DNA of 64,000 nt, taken from NCBI RefSeq assembly GCF_014199395.1, contig NZ_JACIJM010000002.1, forward strand, positions 310,001-374,000. The letters run 5' to 3'. This stretch comes from Yoonia ponticola. Lineage in GTDB: Bacteria > Pseudomonadota > Alphaproteobacteria > Rhodobacterales > Rhodobacteraceae. The notes below the pieces were generated by a model that did not search any database, was not told where the DNA came from, and saw only the letters and a list, made by a program, of their open reading frames with translations. Positions 43,288 through 53,808 of the stretch are shown here, piece by piece (the stretch's first letter is position 1; the number at the start of each line of letters is the position of its first letter). Both the position numbers and the translations under genes were made by a program.

Positions 43288-44892
43288 ATGGAATCACTTG
43301 GGCTTTTAGAGGTGGCGTTGATCGCCGCTATATCTCTTGGCGGCACTGCTATTGTCGCTGTTGGATTTTGGTTAATGACGATACGAGGGGTAGCGCGGCA
43401 TCGTTACGCTGGCATCGAGAATATCGCACCGACGTTCCTGTTTGACGGGAATGATTTGCGCGACGCGACGGTAGATGCGCAGGTACTAATTAAGGACGCA
43501 CCAAAACACATGAACGATCGGGAATCCGTTCTTCATGTACTTGGCGCACGGTTTCCGACCTTGACCACCGTCATGGATAAAATCGAACGTAACGAGGTGC
43601 AAACCCTTGTGGCGACAGACAATTCTACGATTTCGCTGGAACTGACCGAGATAAACGGACTGGTTCAAATCAAACTGCTAGGCACCTGCGCCCAAGACGG
43701 TTTGACGATTAGTGCGATTGCCGCTCAAGACGCTCTGCTTGGTGAGTTAACCATGCTGCGCAATCTCGCGGACCAATCACCGAACCTTGTTTGGCAACAG
43801 GATGAAGATGGCCAACTCAGCTGGGCAAATCAGTCCTACCTGAACCTGTCGGACATCCTATCCGACGACGCGGACAAGGCGGTAAAATCTTGGCCAAGCG
43901 AGGCAATTTTTCCCGATTTGCATCACGACGTCAGCGACGACAAGCCAAAGGTGCAACGCATGTCCGTCGACATTCCAGCGCAGAACGGCGAGGCGTGGTT
44001 TGATGTCACCTCCCTAAAATCAGGCTCACACGCGCTGCATTTTGCAAGCAACGCAAACAAAGCCGTTTTGGCCGAGCAGGAAAAACGGCGCTCGGTCCAG
44101 ATGTTTGGTCGCATTTTTGCAAAACTATCAACCGGGCTCGCCATTTTTGACGGATCGCGCCGACTGTTAATGTTCAACCCCGCCTTGCTCGAAATGACAA
44201 ACCTGTCGCCGGAATTTCTAAGCGGCAAACCCTCCATGCAGATGTTTCTGGATCGATTGCGCGAGGCGCGACTACTGCCCGAACCCAAAGACTACGTAAA
44301 ATGGCGCGGCCAGTTTCCCTTGAACGACGCCTCGTCGGACTGCATCGCGTATTGTGAAAACTGGGAAATCGCGAACGGCCAAACATTCAAAGTCACAGGC
44401 CAACCGGGCCGAGACGATTCCTACGCATTCTTTTTCGAAGATATCAGCGCTGAAGTATCGTTAACACGCAGGTTCCGATCCGACATTCAAACCGGCCAAG
44501 GCGTGCTTGATGCGCTTCCCGAAGCTATCGCCGTCTTTTCCGCGAACGGAACCTTGGTTATGTCGAACCGATTCTACGGCCAGCTTTGGGATGTTGACCA
44601 CGATACCAGCGTCCGAGCCCATGATTTACGGGCAGAAATGTTAACGTGGCAAAGCCATTGTGCAGCGGCACCAATCTGGGGCGAACTACGCGATTTCATT
44701 GGAAAAAGCGGGGATCGCGGCACATGGACAGACCGCGCCATCCTTGACGATGGCCGACAGTTCACTTGCAAAGCACAGCCAATTTCTGGCGGCATGACCA
44801 TGATTTCGTTCACCGTTTTGGCGCGGATGCGCCCACGGATTCAGCACAATCTCACGATGCCAGATCCGGCGATCTACGGCCTGAAGGGTTGA
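43288..44892 (+). CDS. PAS-domain membrane protein lacking a kinase domain
   Basis: One N-terminal membrane helix (about 6-30) is followed by three PAS-like regions: DQSPNLVWQQDEDGQLSWANQSYL near 175, STGLAIFDGSRRLLMFNPALLEM near 275, and DALPEAIAVFSANGTLVMSNRFYG near 405. No histidine kinase, GGDEF or other output domain is visible at the C-terminus, and the total is 534 residues. It may be a degenerate kinase or a signalling scaffold. The ATG at 43288 follows AGG elements better than the TTG at 43279. Confidence 0.68.
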   Translation: MESLGLLEVALIAAISLGGTAIVAVGFWLMTIRGVARHRYAGIENIAPTFLFDGNDLRDATVDAQVLIKDAPKHMNDRESVLHVLGARFPTLTTVMDKIERNEVQTLVATDNSTISLELTEINGLVQIKLLGTCAQDGLTISAIAAQDALLGELTMLRNLADQSPNLVWQQDEDGQLSWANQSYLNLSDILSDDADKAVKSWPSEAIFPDLHHDVSDDKPKVQRMSVDIPAQNGEAWFDVTSLKSGSHALHFASNANKAVLAEQEKRRSVQMFGRIFAKLSTGLAIFDGSRRLLMFNPALLEMTNLSPEFLSGKPSMQMFLDRLREARLLPEPKDYVKWRGQFPLNDASSDCIAYCENWEIANGQTFKVTGQPGRDDSYAFFFEDISAEVSLTRRFRSDIQTGQGVLDALPEAIAVFSANGTLVMSNRFYGQLWDVDHDTSVRAHDLRAEMLTWQSHCAAAPIWGELRDFIGKSGDRGTWTDRAILDDGRQFTCKAQPISGGMTMISFTVLARMRPRIQHNLTMPDPAIYGLKG

Positions 44893-44932
44893 ATTCGCTT
44901 GCAGGCACAGCATGACATCATAATCATGCGAT

Positions 44933-45391
44933 ATGGTTACGCAAACGATCCTCCTCCCGCTTGAACAAGACACGGTGCGCTTCGCGGCGCGGGTGTCAGA
45001 AATCCTACGGCCCGGCGACACGATTTTGCTGTCGGGCGACATTGGTGCAGGCAAATCTGCCTTTTCGCGGGCCGTTATCCGCACGAAAGCAGGCGCCGAA
45101 ATCGAAGTTCCCTCGCCGACGTTCACACTCGTGCAAACTTACGACGTCGCGGGCATCGAAATTTGGCACTGCGATTTATACCGCCTAACGCACCCCGACG
45201 AAGCATTCGAATTGGGGCTGGACGAGGCATTCGAAACCGCGATCTGTCTGATCGAATGGCCTGATAGATTGGGGGATCTCGCACCACAAAACGCGCTTAA
45301 GTTGCACTTCGATGCCTTAGAAAACGGTCATTCCGTGACCCTTTCGCCGAACGCCGATTGGACCGCACGGTTAGGTAATCTCAATGACTGA
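44933..45391 (+). CDS. tsaE: tRNA t6A biosynthesis ATPase TsaE
   Basis: The P-loop is LLSGDIGAGKSAFSR, with PTFTLVQTY and WHCDLYRL, matching TsaE. It takes part in N6-threonylcarbamoyladenosine formation on ANN-reading tRNAs. The 152-residue length is normal. The gene overlaps the start of the amgK-like gene, in the known tsaE-amgK-murU order of proteobacteria. A long in-frame extension is absent, so the ATG at 44933 is accepted. Confidence 0.92.
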   Translation: MVTQTILLPLEQDTVRFAARVSEILRPGDTILLSGDIGAGKSAFSRAVIRTKAGAEIEVPSPTFTLVQTYDVAGIEIWHCDLYRLTHPDEAFELGLDEAFETAICLIEWPDRLGDLAPQNALKLHFDALENGHSVTLSPNADWTARLGNLND

Positions 45392-46355
45392 TCGCAAAAC
45401 ACTAATCCGAGAGTTTTTAGCCGGCTCGAAATGGGAAAACTGGACACAAAGCCCACTCGCAGGTGATGCCTCGTCGCGCAGATATCTACGCCTAACCAGT
45501 AGCGAGACAACAGCAATTCTGATGGACGCCGATCCCGCCACCGGACAATCGACAACCACCTTCGCTAACATTGGCGATTGGTTAACGCGACAGGGGCTTT
45601 GTGCGCCCAAAACTTTGCTGCATGACCCCGCAAATGGGCTGCTTTTGCTCGAAGACCTCGGTTCCGTCGATTTCGCGATGCACCTCGCGAACGCCCCAAA
45701 TGAAACCGAACTGTTGTACACTGCCGCGACGGATATTCTGGTGCAAATCGACCGCACGAAACCACTCGCGGGACTGTCGCGCATGACCCCAGAAGTCGGT
45801 GGCGACATGCTGGATATCACCACCGAATGGTATGGCGATTCGTCGCAAAAACAGATTATCGATGAGGTCAAAAATCACCTCGAACGGTTTTGCCCTACCG
45901 CGGACAAGCTTTCCCTGCGTGATTTTCATGCTGAAAACATGATCTGGCGACCCAATCTGAACGGTACAGATCGTGTCGGTCTGCTCGATTATCAGGACGC
46001 ATTCATCGCACCGCCTGGTTACGATTTGATTTCCATGCTTCGCGATGTGCGCCGCGTCGTTGATCCTCAAATCGCCCACAACATGACCGCTCATTTCATC
46101 TCGAAAACGGGCGCAGATCCAGATACGACGCCTGCTGCACTAGCCTGCCTCGCCGTGCAACGAAACCTTCGGATTTTGGGTGTTTTTGCGCGGCTCGCCG
46201 TGCGCGATCGCAAAACGCGGTACATGTCGATGATCCCCCATATCTGGGCAATGATCGACGCCGACTTGCGCCACCCAGCGTTGAAAAGCCTACAAAAATG
46301 TGTGCAACAAACACTACCACCGCCGCACAAATCCCAAATCAAGGACCTGCTATGA
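45384..46355 (+). CDS. amgK: N-acetylmuramate/N-acetylglucosamine anomeric kinase-like protein
   Basis: It has the aminoglycoside-phosphotransferase fold with LLLLEDLGSVDF, the catalytic loop SLRDFHAENMIW and VGLLDYQDAFIAPPGYDL. These match AmgK, which phosphorylates MurNAc at C1 in cell-wall recycling. Position between tsaE and a murU-like gene, with overlaps on both sides, strengthens the call. Biochemical specificity is not shown. Confidence 0.87.
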   Translation: MTDRKTLIREFLAGSKWENWTQSPLAGDASSRRYLRLTSSETTAILMDADPATGQSTTTFANIGDWLTRQGLCAPKTLLHDPANGLLLLEDLGSVDFAMHLANAPNETELLYTAATDILVQIDRTKPLAGLSRMTPEVGGDMLDITTEWYGDSSQKQIIDEVKNHLERFCPTADKLSLRDFHAENMIWRPNLNGTDRVGLLDYQDAFIAPPGYDLISMLRDVRRVVDPQIAHNMTAHFISKTGADPDTTPAALACLAVQRNLRILGVFARLAVRDRKTRYMSMIPHIWAMIDADLRHPALKSLQKCVQQTLPPPHKSQIKDLL

Positions 46356-47032
46356 CCCCCATTATGCTATTTGCGGCAGGGCTTGGAACGCGGATGGGTC
46401 CACTGACCGCCGATCGACCAAAACCGATGGTCGAAGTTGCGGGTAAGCCTCTGATAGATCACGCGCTCGCTTTAACAGACGATCAACCTTTGCATCCGCC
46501 AGTCATTAACCTTCATTACAAATCAAACATCCTACGAGACTATCTTGCAAACCGAAGCGTCGTTTTTTCTGATGAAACGGATCTGCTGCGCGACACTGGT
46601 GGGGGACTACGGCACGCGCTACCGCTGCTTGGCTCCAGCCCTGTTGTGACCCTAAATACAGACGCCATATGGAAAGGCCCCAACCCCATTTCGCAGCTTT
46701 TAAACGCTTGGCGCGACGATATGGAAGGTCTGCTAATGCTCATCCCAACACCCCAAGTTCTTGGCCATAAGGGCGCTGGTGATTTCACCATCGACGAAAC
46801 AGGCCATCTTAGCCGCCATCCCGACCACATTTACAGCGGCTTGCAGATGATCCGCACCGATGGTCTCGCAGAGATTTCTGACGACGTATTTTCGCTTAAC
46901 CGCCTGTGGGACAACGCAATTCAACGTGGTAAATTGCATGGCATCACCTACACGGGTCAGTGGTGCGATGTGGGACAACCCGACAGCATTCCACTTGCCG
47001 AGAGCCTGATTGACGAGACAACAAATGTTTGA
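46352..47032 (+). CDS. murU: N-acetylmuramate-1-phosphate uridylyltransferase MurU-like
   Basis: The sugar-nucleotidyltransferase signature LFAAGLGTRMGPLTADRPKPM begins at residue 6, with VVTLNTDAIWKGPN and YTGQWCDVGQPDSI. MurU makes UDP-MurNAc, completing the recycling route started by AmgK. The ATG overlaps the previous stop (ATGA); an upstream in-frame start at 46298 would lie inside amgK. Its end overlaps addB by eight bases. Confidence 0.87.
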   Translation: MTPIMLFAAGLGTRMGPLTADRPKPMVEVAGKPLIDHALALTDDQPLHPPVINLHYKSNILRDYLANRSVVFSDETDLLRDTGGGLRHALPLLGSSPVVTLNTDAIWKGPNPISQLLNAWRDDMEGLLMLIPTPQVLGHKGAGDFTIDETGHLSRHPDHIYSGLQMIRTDGLAEISDDVFSLNRLWDNAIQRGKLHGITYTGQWCDVGQPDSIPLAESLIDETTNV

Positions 47033-49976
47033 ACCAACACCCAAAGCCCGCGTATTTGGCCTGCCGCCAGGCGCGGATTTCGCGAGCGCTTTGGTCGCAG
47101 GACTACTTGACCTCGCAGGAGATTTACCGCCGCAAGATTTCGCGAAAATCCAAATCTTCGTGAACACATCGCGGATGCAACGCCGGATCAGAGAAGTGTT
47201 CGACGCAGGCCCGCCGCGTCTTTTGCCACGCATCCGCTTGATCACCGATCTAGCAAACGATCCGATCTCACATGACGTCAAACCCAAAGTCTCAGCATTG
47301 CGCAGGCGTCTCGAATTGGCCACGTTAGTATCTAGTTTACTCGATCAAGAACCGGAACTTGCACCGAGGGCAGCGTTATACGATCTGTCGGATAGCCTCG
47401 CGAATTTGATGGATGAAATGCAGGGCGAAGGCGTCACGCCCGACGCCATTGCGTCGCTCGACGTCACCGATCAATCCGGCCACTGGGACAGGTCGAAGAA
47501 ATTCCTCGATATTATTTCCCCGTTTTTCACCGGAGAAAATGCCGACCCCGACGAACAAGCCCGCCAACGGTTAGTTGTCGAAACACTCACCGCGCTGTGG
47601 GCCGAGACACCGCCAAAACATCCCATTATCGTCGCAGGTTCGACCGGATCGCGCGGCGCGACTGGGTTGTTCATGCGCGCCGTTGCGGACCTACCCCAAG
47701 GTGCAATCGTCTTGCCCGGTTTTGATTTCGACATGCCTGCGCACGTTTGGGATGCGCTGGATGGTGACAAAGGCGTGGCCGAAGATCACCCGCAGTTCCG
47801 GTTTCGCAAACTCATGTCCGCCATGGATTTGCACCGCGATGACGTGATGCGTTGGGGCGACACGCCAGCCCCAAACGCTGCACGTAACGCATTGGTTTCG
47901 CTATCTTTACGCCCTGCCCCCGTCACCGATCAATGGTTGTCCGATGGTCCTGAGTTGGGCGATCTGAACAGCGCGACGCAAGGTCTAACCTTGATCGAAG
48001 CCCCCTCGCCCCGATCAGAGGCCGAGACAATCGCGCTTCGCCTCCGCCAAGCCGCCGAAGACGGTGTGACCGCGGCCCTCATCACGCCGGATCGGAACCT
48101 AACGCGGCAGGTCGCTGCAGCACTTGATCTGTGGAACATCGTCCCCGACGACAGTGCGGGCATGCCGCTAGCCCTATCCCCGCCGGGTCGGTTTTTGCGG
48201 CATGTCACTGACATGACGCGCAATGTACTAACGTCGGAATCCCTTTTGACGCTACTGAAACACCCGTTGTGCAACTCGGTTGACGGGTTTCGCGGCCCGC
48301 ATCTGCTCTTGACCTACGAACTAGAACTTTACTTGCGCAGGCACAGCGTCCCGTATCCGACCCCTGAAACGGTGAATGCGTGGGCCTTAAGCGAAGAAAG
48401 CAAGATCGAAAAACGCCAAGCATGGGCCACATGGTTAAGCACCGTCGTTCCAACTATTCAGGTTTCACAAAAGCAAAATCTGACGCGCCATATTGAAGGC
48501 GTCATCGGACTTGCCGAAGCGCTGGCGCGCGGTCAAAACGTCGATGGAACTGGTGAACTTTGGAAAGAAAAGGCTGGACGCAGCGCCCGCAACGTCTGCG
48601 ACACCATTCTACGCGACGCCGAGGCTAGCGGCGAAATAACCGCCACCGAATTCACTGGCCTTTTTGGTTCGCTTTTGTCCGCAGGAACCGTCCGTGACCG
48701 CGACGAAGGTCACCCTAATATCCTGATCTGGGGAACGCTCGAAGCACGTGTGCAAAGCGCCGATCTCGTCATTCTTGGCGGCATGAACGAAGGTGTCTGG
48801 CCTGAATCGCCCACACCAGACCCGTGGCTTAACCGTAAAATGCGCGCCCAAGCTGGGTTGTTACTGCCCGAGCGGCGCATCGGTCTGTCAGCGCATGATT
48901 ACCAACAGGCCGTCGCCAGCCCCGAAGTCTGGATCACGCGGGCGAAACGCACAGCCGACGCTGAAACTGTGCCGTCGCGTTGGGTGAACAGATTAACCAA
49001 CCTTCTCAGCGGCCTGCCAGATCAGAACGGTCCCGAAGCATTGAAGAAAATGCAGGCCGAAGGCGACCGCTGGATCGCGATGGCAGCACAAATGTCCGTG
49101 CCAACCGCCGCCATAGAACCAGCGCATCGACCTTCGCCAATGCCGCCAGTGGCCGACCGCCCAAAAACCATCTCAGTAACGCAGATCAAGACCCTCATTC
49201 GTGACCCTTACGCGATTTATGCGAACAAAGTGTTGCGGCTTAAGCGGCTTGATCCGCTTGTTCCGACCGCAGATGCGCCGTTACGCGGCATCATTATCCA
49301 CGCGATTTTGGACGAATTCATCGGCACGCGCCCCGATGCGACTGACCCCGCCGCATTTAACCAATTGATGGAAACCGCCGCACGTCATTTCAACGATCAA
49401 TGCCCGTGGCCCACAATCCGTGCGCAATGGATGGCGCGGATGGAAAAGCTCGCACCTGTATTTTTGGCCGCAGAAGCAAAACGCCAATCCAAAGGATCGC
49501 TCGCAATATCCGAAGGCTGGGGCGTTATGGAAATGCCGTCAGTCGACATGGCAATAACCTGCAAGGCGGACCGCATCGACCTAACCCCCCAAGACACAGC
49601 GCTCATTTACGACTATAAAACCGGGGTCGTGCCGACGAAAGACGTGCAAGAAAAATTCGACAAACAACTACTCGCCGAAGCCGTCATGGTATCGCGTGGC
49701 GCGTTCACAGACTTGGGTGAAAAACACGTCGACGAAGCGGTCTTTATCGGCGTAAACGCCGCCATGCGCGACGTCGAAGCGCCGCTAGACAAAGCCCCGA
49801 TTGAAGCCGTTTACGCTGGATTAGAGACGCTTTTTGGTAAATGGAACATGCCAACCAAAGGGTACAGCGCCCGCATGGCGATGTTCAGCAAAGACGACAT
49901 CAGCGACTACGATCACCTATCCCGATTTGGGGAATGGACCATGGCAGACCTGCCGAAAACCGAGGGCGTCTCATGA
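47025..49976 (+). CDS. addB: AddB, double-strand break repair nuclease subunit
   Basis: About 983 residues, with an inactivated helicase-like body (VAGSTGSRGATGLF) and a C-terminal RecB-family nuclease domain (SVTQIKTLIRDPYAIYANKVL ... LIYDYKTGVVPT, catalytic D and K). Long conserved blocks such as VILGGMNEGVWPESP and PERRIGLSAHDYQQAV are typical of alphaproteobacterial AddB. The ATG at 47025 overlaps the murU stop. The addA gene overlaps its end by four bases (ATGA). Confidence 0.93.
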   Translation: MFEPTPKARVFGLPPGADFASALVAGLLDLAGDLPPQDFAKIQIFVNTSRMQRRIREVFDAGPPRLLPRIRLITDLANDPISHDVKPKVSALRRRLELATLVSSLLDQEPELAPRAALYDLSDSLANLMDEMQGEGVTPDAIASLDVTDQSGHWDRSKKFLDIISPFFTGENADPDEQARQRLVVETLTALWAETPPKHPIIVAGSTGSRGATGLFMRAVADLPQGAIVLPGFDFDMPAHVWDALDGDKGVAEDHPQFRFRKLMSAMDLHRDDVMRWGDTPAPNAARNALVSLSLRPAPVTDQWLSDGPELGDLNSATQGLTLIEAPSPRSEAETIALRLRQAAEDGVTAALITPDRNLTRQVAAALDLWNIVPDDSAGMPLALSPPGRFLRHVTDMTRNVLTSESLLTLLKHPLCNSVDGFRGPHLLLTYELELYLRRHSVPYPTPETVNAWALSEESKIEKRQAWATWLSTVVPTIQVSQKQNLTRHIEGVIGLAEALARGQNVDGTGELWKEKAGRSARNVCDTILRDAEASGEITATEFTGLFGSLLSAGTVRDRDEGHPNILIWGTLEARVQSADLVILGGMNEGVWPESPTPDPWLNRKMRAQAGLLLPERRIGLSAHDYQQAVASPEVWITRAKRTADAETVPSRWVNRLTNLLSGLPDQNGPEALKKMQAEGDRWIAMAAQMSVPTAAIEPAHRPSPMPPVADRPKTISVTQIKTLIRDPYAIYANKVLRLKRLDPLVPTADAPLRGIIIHAILDEFIGTRPDATDPAAFNQLMETAARHFNDQCPWPTIRAQWMARMEKLAPVFLAAEAKRQSKGSLAISEGWGVMEMPSVDMAITCKADRIDLTPQDTALIYDYKTGVVPTKDVQEKFDKQLLAEAVMVSRGAFTDLGEKHVDEAVFIGVNAAMRDVEAPLDKAPIEAVYAGLETLFGKWNMPTKGYSARMAMFSKDDISDYDHLSRFGEWTMADLPKTEGVS

Positions 49977-52900
49977 TCCGCGATGACGCAACGCAACGGC
50001 AGGTAAACGCCGCCGATCCGCTGAATTCGACGTGGTTATCCGCGAATGCAGGGTCAGGGAAAACGCGTGTTTTAACAGACCGTGTGGCGCGTTTGTTGCT
50101 CGAACAAGTCGACCCGCAAAATATTCTGTGTCTGACCTACACCAAAGCCGCCGCCGCCGAGATGCAGAACCGCTTGTTCAAACGACTTGGCGCATGGGCG
50201 ATGATGCCTGACGCCGCACTTCGCGCGGATTTAACCACGCTCGGCTTCGACAAAACGATCAACAGCGACGAATTGAAACGCGCTCGCACGCTCTTTGCGC
50301 AAGCGATTGAAACGCCCGGCGGTTTGAAAATCCAGACAATCCATTCGTTCTGCGCAGGCGTTTTGCGACGGTTCCCCCTAGAGGCCGCAGTCAGCCCGCA
50401 GTTCCGCGAAATGGAAGACCGACAGGCCGAAATCCTACGCGCCGAAGTCATGGACGCACTGCTGCTTGGCCCCGACGCCGACACCGTTCACACCATGTTG
50501 CGGCATTTCACTGGCGCGGATGTCGCGTCTCTGACCGCCGAAGTCGCGAACAAGCGCGGCCTGTTTTCCGACGGCTTATCCGTCGATGCGCTGCACAATG
50601 CGTTGGACCTTCGGTCTGGCCTGACCTCGGATATTCTGCTCGACACCATCCTTGGTGTTGAAGAACGCGAGGTACTGAAACGTCTCCAAACAGTTCTGTC
50701 CACTGGTACAGTTACCGAGAAAAAAGCAGCCGATGCGCTTGCCAGCATCGACCTGCACAATCCACCAAAACTGTCGCATATCGCCGTGTTAGAGTCTCTT
50801 TTCCTCTTTGGCGAAAAAGCAAAATCGCCCTTTGGCGCGAAAATCGACAGCTTCCCGACCAAAGCAACCCGCGAAGCGCATCCCGAACTGATCGACGACC
50901 TGAACATCATCATGGAAACCGTCGAGCAAGCCCGCGATGACAGGCTCGCGCTTGTTGCATTCGACCGCTCGCTCGCGTTGAACCGTTTTGGCGCGGCCTT
51001 TGTACCTGCCTATGAGGCGCGTAAAACCGCGATGGGGATGCTTGATTTTGACGATCTGATCCAGAAAACCAAGGCGCTGCTAACGGATCGTCGCGTGGCC
51101 CAGTGGGTTCTGTTCCGGCTCGATGGCGGTATCGACCACGTGCTGGTCGACGAAGCCCAAGACACCAGCCCCGATCAATGGGCCGTGATCAAACAGCTGA
51201 CCCAAGAATTCACAGCGGGCGAGGGGGCCGATCCTACGCGCCGCCGCACTATTTTTGTTGTGGGTGATAAAAAGCAGTCGATTTATTCATTCCAAGGTGC
51301 CGATCCCGCCGCCTTTGACCAAATGCGCGGGCACTTTGAAGAAGGGCTCGCCGCCGTCGAGGACAAATTGCACGGCGAAGCATTGCTGCATTCGTTCCGG
51401 TCGTCGCAGGCGATTTTGCGGGTCGTGGACGAGACCTTCAAACGTGACCGCGCCGCCGGATTAGAGCCTAATGTGCAGCATTTGGCCTTTAAACAGAACA
51501 TGCCGGGCCGCGTTGACCTATGGCCCGTGATCGAACCCACCGACGACAAACCAGAGGTGGATTGGACCGATCCCGTCGATATCATTAGCACTGACCACCA
51601 TGTCGTCCGGCTCGCCAATCAGATCGCGTTCGAAATCAAACGCATGGTCAAAGAAGAGACTATTCCAGAGGAAATTGGGCATTCCGGCACCTATAACCAC
51701 CGTCCAGTGACCGAAGGCGACATTCTGATTCTCGTGCAGCGTCGGTCTGATTTGTTCTCGGAAATCATTCGTGCATGCAAAGCCGCTAACCTGAAAATTG
51801 CTGGTGCGGACAGGCTGCGTGTCGGTGCAGAACTCGCGGTCAAAGACCTCGCCGCGCTTTTATCGTTTCTTGCCTTGCCAGAGGATGATCTATCGCTCGC
51901 CAGCGCTTTAAAATCCCCGCTATTCGGCTGGTCTGAACAAGACCTCTACGCTCTCGCACATCATCGTCCAAACAAAGGGCATCTGTGGCCCGCCTTACGG
52001 CAAAGCGACGATCATGAACCGACCAAAGCGATCCTGCGTGACCTGCGCAAACAATCCGACTTTCTTCGCCCTTACGACTTGATCGAACGCATCCTGACCC
52101 GCCACGATGGCCGCCGCAAACTACTCGCGCGGCTCGGTGCAGAGGCCGAAGACGGCATCGACGCGCTTCTATCCCAAGCGCTCGCATACGAGTCCACGGG
52201 CGTCCCAAGTCTAACAGGTTTTCTCGCGTGGATGGCCACCGATGATCTTGAAGTAAAACGCCAAATGGACAGCCAAGGTGACCGCATCCGCGTGATGACC
52301 GTGCATGGGGCGAAAGGGCTGGAAGCCCCGATTGTGTTCCTACCTGACACCGCGAAACGGCGGATCGACGTCAAACAAGACATCTTCGCGAAAGACGGCA
52401 CGGCAATCTGGAAAACCCCCGCCGCGCAATCACCTTCCACCATAACCGGCCTGCGCGACACTTTGATTGAAAAACAATCCGAGGAACGTATGCGCCTGCT
52501 TTACGTCGCGATGACACGGGCCGAAAAATGGTTAATTGTCGGTGCTGCTGGCGATGTCGGCGATGGTGACGAAAGTTGGTACAACATCATTTCCGACGGC
52601 ATGATCCACGCTGGCGATGTGGTCGAAAAAGTAGGGCTCCACGACATTCGCCGCGTGCCGCATTTGGATTGGCATTCCGGTGAAAAAATCGAAAAAACAG
52701 TCACTAAAAAGGTGATCGTCACGCCACCCATCTTTGGCGAAACGCCGATTGGGATACGCCGAAAGACACTCGCACCTTCAGACCTAAAGGGTTCAAAAAT
52801 CCTGCCCGGCGATCCCGGTGAAGGCGATAAAGACGCCGCGATGGCACGCGGCAGCATGATCCATCTATTGCTCGAACATCTACCGCTCGTTGATCCCGCA

Positions 52901-53335
52901 CAGCGCGTTGAATTCGGCCACAAACTGCTGAACGGGCAGGGGGATGACGCTTTTGATCCCGCCCTCGTTAGCCAAGTCGCCGCCCTGCTGGACGCACCTG
53001 ACCTTGCGCACATCTTCAGCGATGACGCGTTGACCGAGGTCGATGTCACCGCGCATCTGCCCGAACTCAACGACCGCATTCACGGCGCAATCGACCGCTT
53101 GTTGATCACCGAGACGACTGTTCTAGCCGTGGATTACAAAACAAATCGTGCGGTGCCTTCATCGCCAGAGCAAACACCAGTCGGGCTTTTGCGGCAAATG
53201 GGCGCTTACCAATCCGCATTGAAACAAATCTTTCCGGATCATACGATTGAAACGGCGATATTATGGACGCAAACCGCAAATCTCATGCAATTACCAAGCA
53301 ATCTCACCGAAGATGCGCTGCGCACAGTCACCTAG
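49973..53335 (+). CDS. addA: AddA, double-strand break repair helicase-nuclease
   Basis: This 1120-residue protein has a UvrD-type helicase with Walker A SANAGSGKT near 20-28, LDFDDLIQKT, VLVDEAQDTSPDQW, VVGDKKQSIYSFQGADP, and MTVHGAKGLEAPIVFLPDT. The C-terminal nuclease motif AVDYKTNR is intact. With AddB it processes double-strand breaks and recognises Chi-like sites for recombination. An in-frame extension upstream into addB is rejected; ATG 49973 overlaps its stop. Confidence 0.94.
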   Translation: MIRDDATQRQVNAADPLNSTWLSANAGSGKTRVLTDRVARLLLEQVDPQNILCLTYTKAAAAEMQNRLFKRLGAWAMMPDAALRADLTTLGFDKTINSDELKRARTLFAQAIETPGGLKIQTIHSFCAGVLRRFPLEAAVSPQFREMEDRQAEILRAEVMDALLLGPDADTVHTMLRHFTGADVASLTAEVANKRGLFSDGLSVDALHNALDLRSGLTSDILLDTILGVEEREVLKRLQTVLSTGTVTEKKAADALASIDLHNPPKLSHIAVLESLFLFGEKAKSPFGAKIDSFPTKATREAHPELIDDLNIIMETVEQARDDRLALVAFDRSLALNRFGAAFVPAYEARKTAMGMLDFDDLIQKTKALLTDRRVAQWVLFRLDGGIDHVLVDEAQDTSPDQWAVIKQLTQEFTAGEGADPTRRRTIFVVGDKKQSIYSFQGADPAAFDQMRGHFEEGLAAVEDKLHGEALLHSFRSSQAILRVVDETFKRDRAAGLEPNVQHLAFKQNMPGRVDLWPVIEPTDDKPEVDWTDPVDIISTDHHVVRLANQIAFEIKRMVKEETIPEEIGHSGTYNHRPVTEGDILILVQRRSDLFSEIIRACKAANLKIAGADRLRVGAELAVKDLAALLSFLALPEDDLSLASALKSPLFGWSEQDLYALAHHRPNKGHLWPALRQSDDHEPTKAILRDLRKQSDFLRPYDLIERILTRHDGRRKLLARLGAEAEDGIDALLSQALAYESTGVPSLTGFLAWMATDDLEVKRQMDSQGDRIRVMTVHGAKGLEAPIVFLPDTAKRRIDVKQDIFAKDGTAIWKTPAAQSPSTITGLRDTLIEKQSEERMRLLYVAMTRAEKWLIVGAAGDVGDGDESWYNIISDGMIHAGDVVEKVGLHDIRRVPHLDWHSGEKIEKTVTKKVIVTPPIFGETPIGIRRKTLAPSDLKGSKILPGDPGEGDKDAAMARGSMIHLLLEHLPLVDPAQRVEFGHKLLNGQGDDAFDPALVSQVAALLDAPDLAHIFSDDALTEVDVTAHLPELNDRIHGAIDRLLITETTVLAVDYKTNRAVPSSPEQTPVGLLRQMGAYQSALKQIFPDHTIETAILWTQTANLMQLPSNLTEDALRTVT

Positions 53336-53406
53336 ATGTGAACCGCGCTTGACCACACTCGCGCAGCTTCATAGGTTCAGCGCAACATCATCAAAGGAGA
53401 GCCATC

Positions 53407-53727
53407 ATGGCCACAGTAGCCGTCACCGACGCCACATTCGACGCCGAAGTTCGCCAGTCAGATATCCCAGTTGTCGTGGATTTCTGGGCCGAATGGTGTG
53501 GTCCATGCAAGCAAATCGGACCTGCATTGGAAGAACTTTCCGCTGAATTGGACGGTAAAGTCAAAATCGTCAAAGTAAACGTGGACGAAAACCCGAATGC
53601 GCCAGCGCAAATGGGCGTTCGCGGCATTCCAGCCTTGTTTTTGTTCAAAGGCGGCGAAGTCGTTTCCAACAAAACCGGTGCTGCACCAAAAGCAGCACTG
53701 CAAGGCTGGATCGAAGAATCCATCTAA
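53407..53727 (+). CDS. trxA: Thioredoxin
   Basis: The 106-residue protein has the active site WCGPC (C31 and C34) and the family cis-proline segment [17 protein letters not shown] precedes the ATG at the right distance. A perfect intrinsic terminator follows 20 bases after the stop, so it is probably monocistronic or the end of the addBA unit. It reduces cytosolic disulfides. Confidence 0.96.
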   Translation: MATVAVTDATFDAEVRQSDIPVVVDFWAEWCGPCKQIGPALEELSAELDGKVKIVKVNVDENPNAPAQMGVRGIPALFLFKGGEVVSNKTGAAPKAALQGWIEESI

Positions 53728-53747
53728 GCCTTTCGGCTATCACATAC

Positions 53748-53776
53748 AAAAGGGCGCCCGATGTGGCGCCCTTTTT
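53748..53776 (+). terminator. Intrinsic terminator of trxA
   Basis: An 11-bp stem (AAAAGGGCGCC at 53748-53758 with GGCGCCCTTTT at 53765-53775) with a 6-base loop and a T-run gives a canonical Rho-independent terminator; its symmetry could also serve the other strand. Confidence 0.93.
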
Positions 53777-53808
53777 CGTGGGCAAATCCCTACGCTAAAC
53801 CGCGCCTA

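Noticed and set aside
46298..46351. Upstream start for murU
   Set aside because: The extension lies inside amgK, while the nucleotidyltransferase signature starts right after the ATG at 46352.
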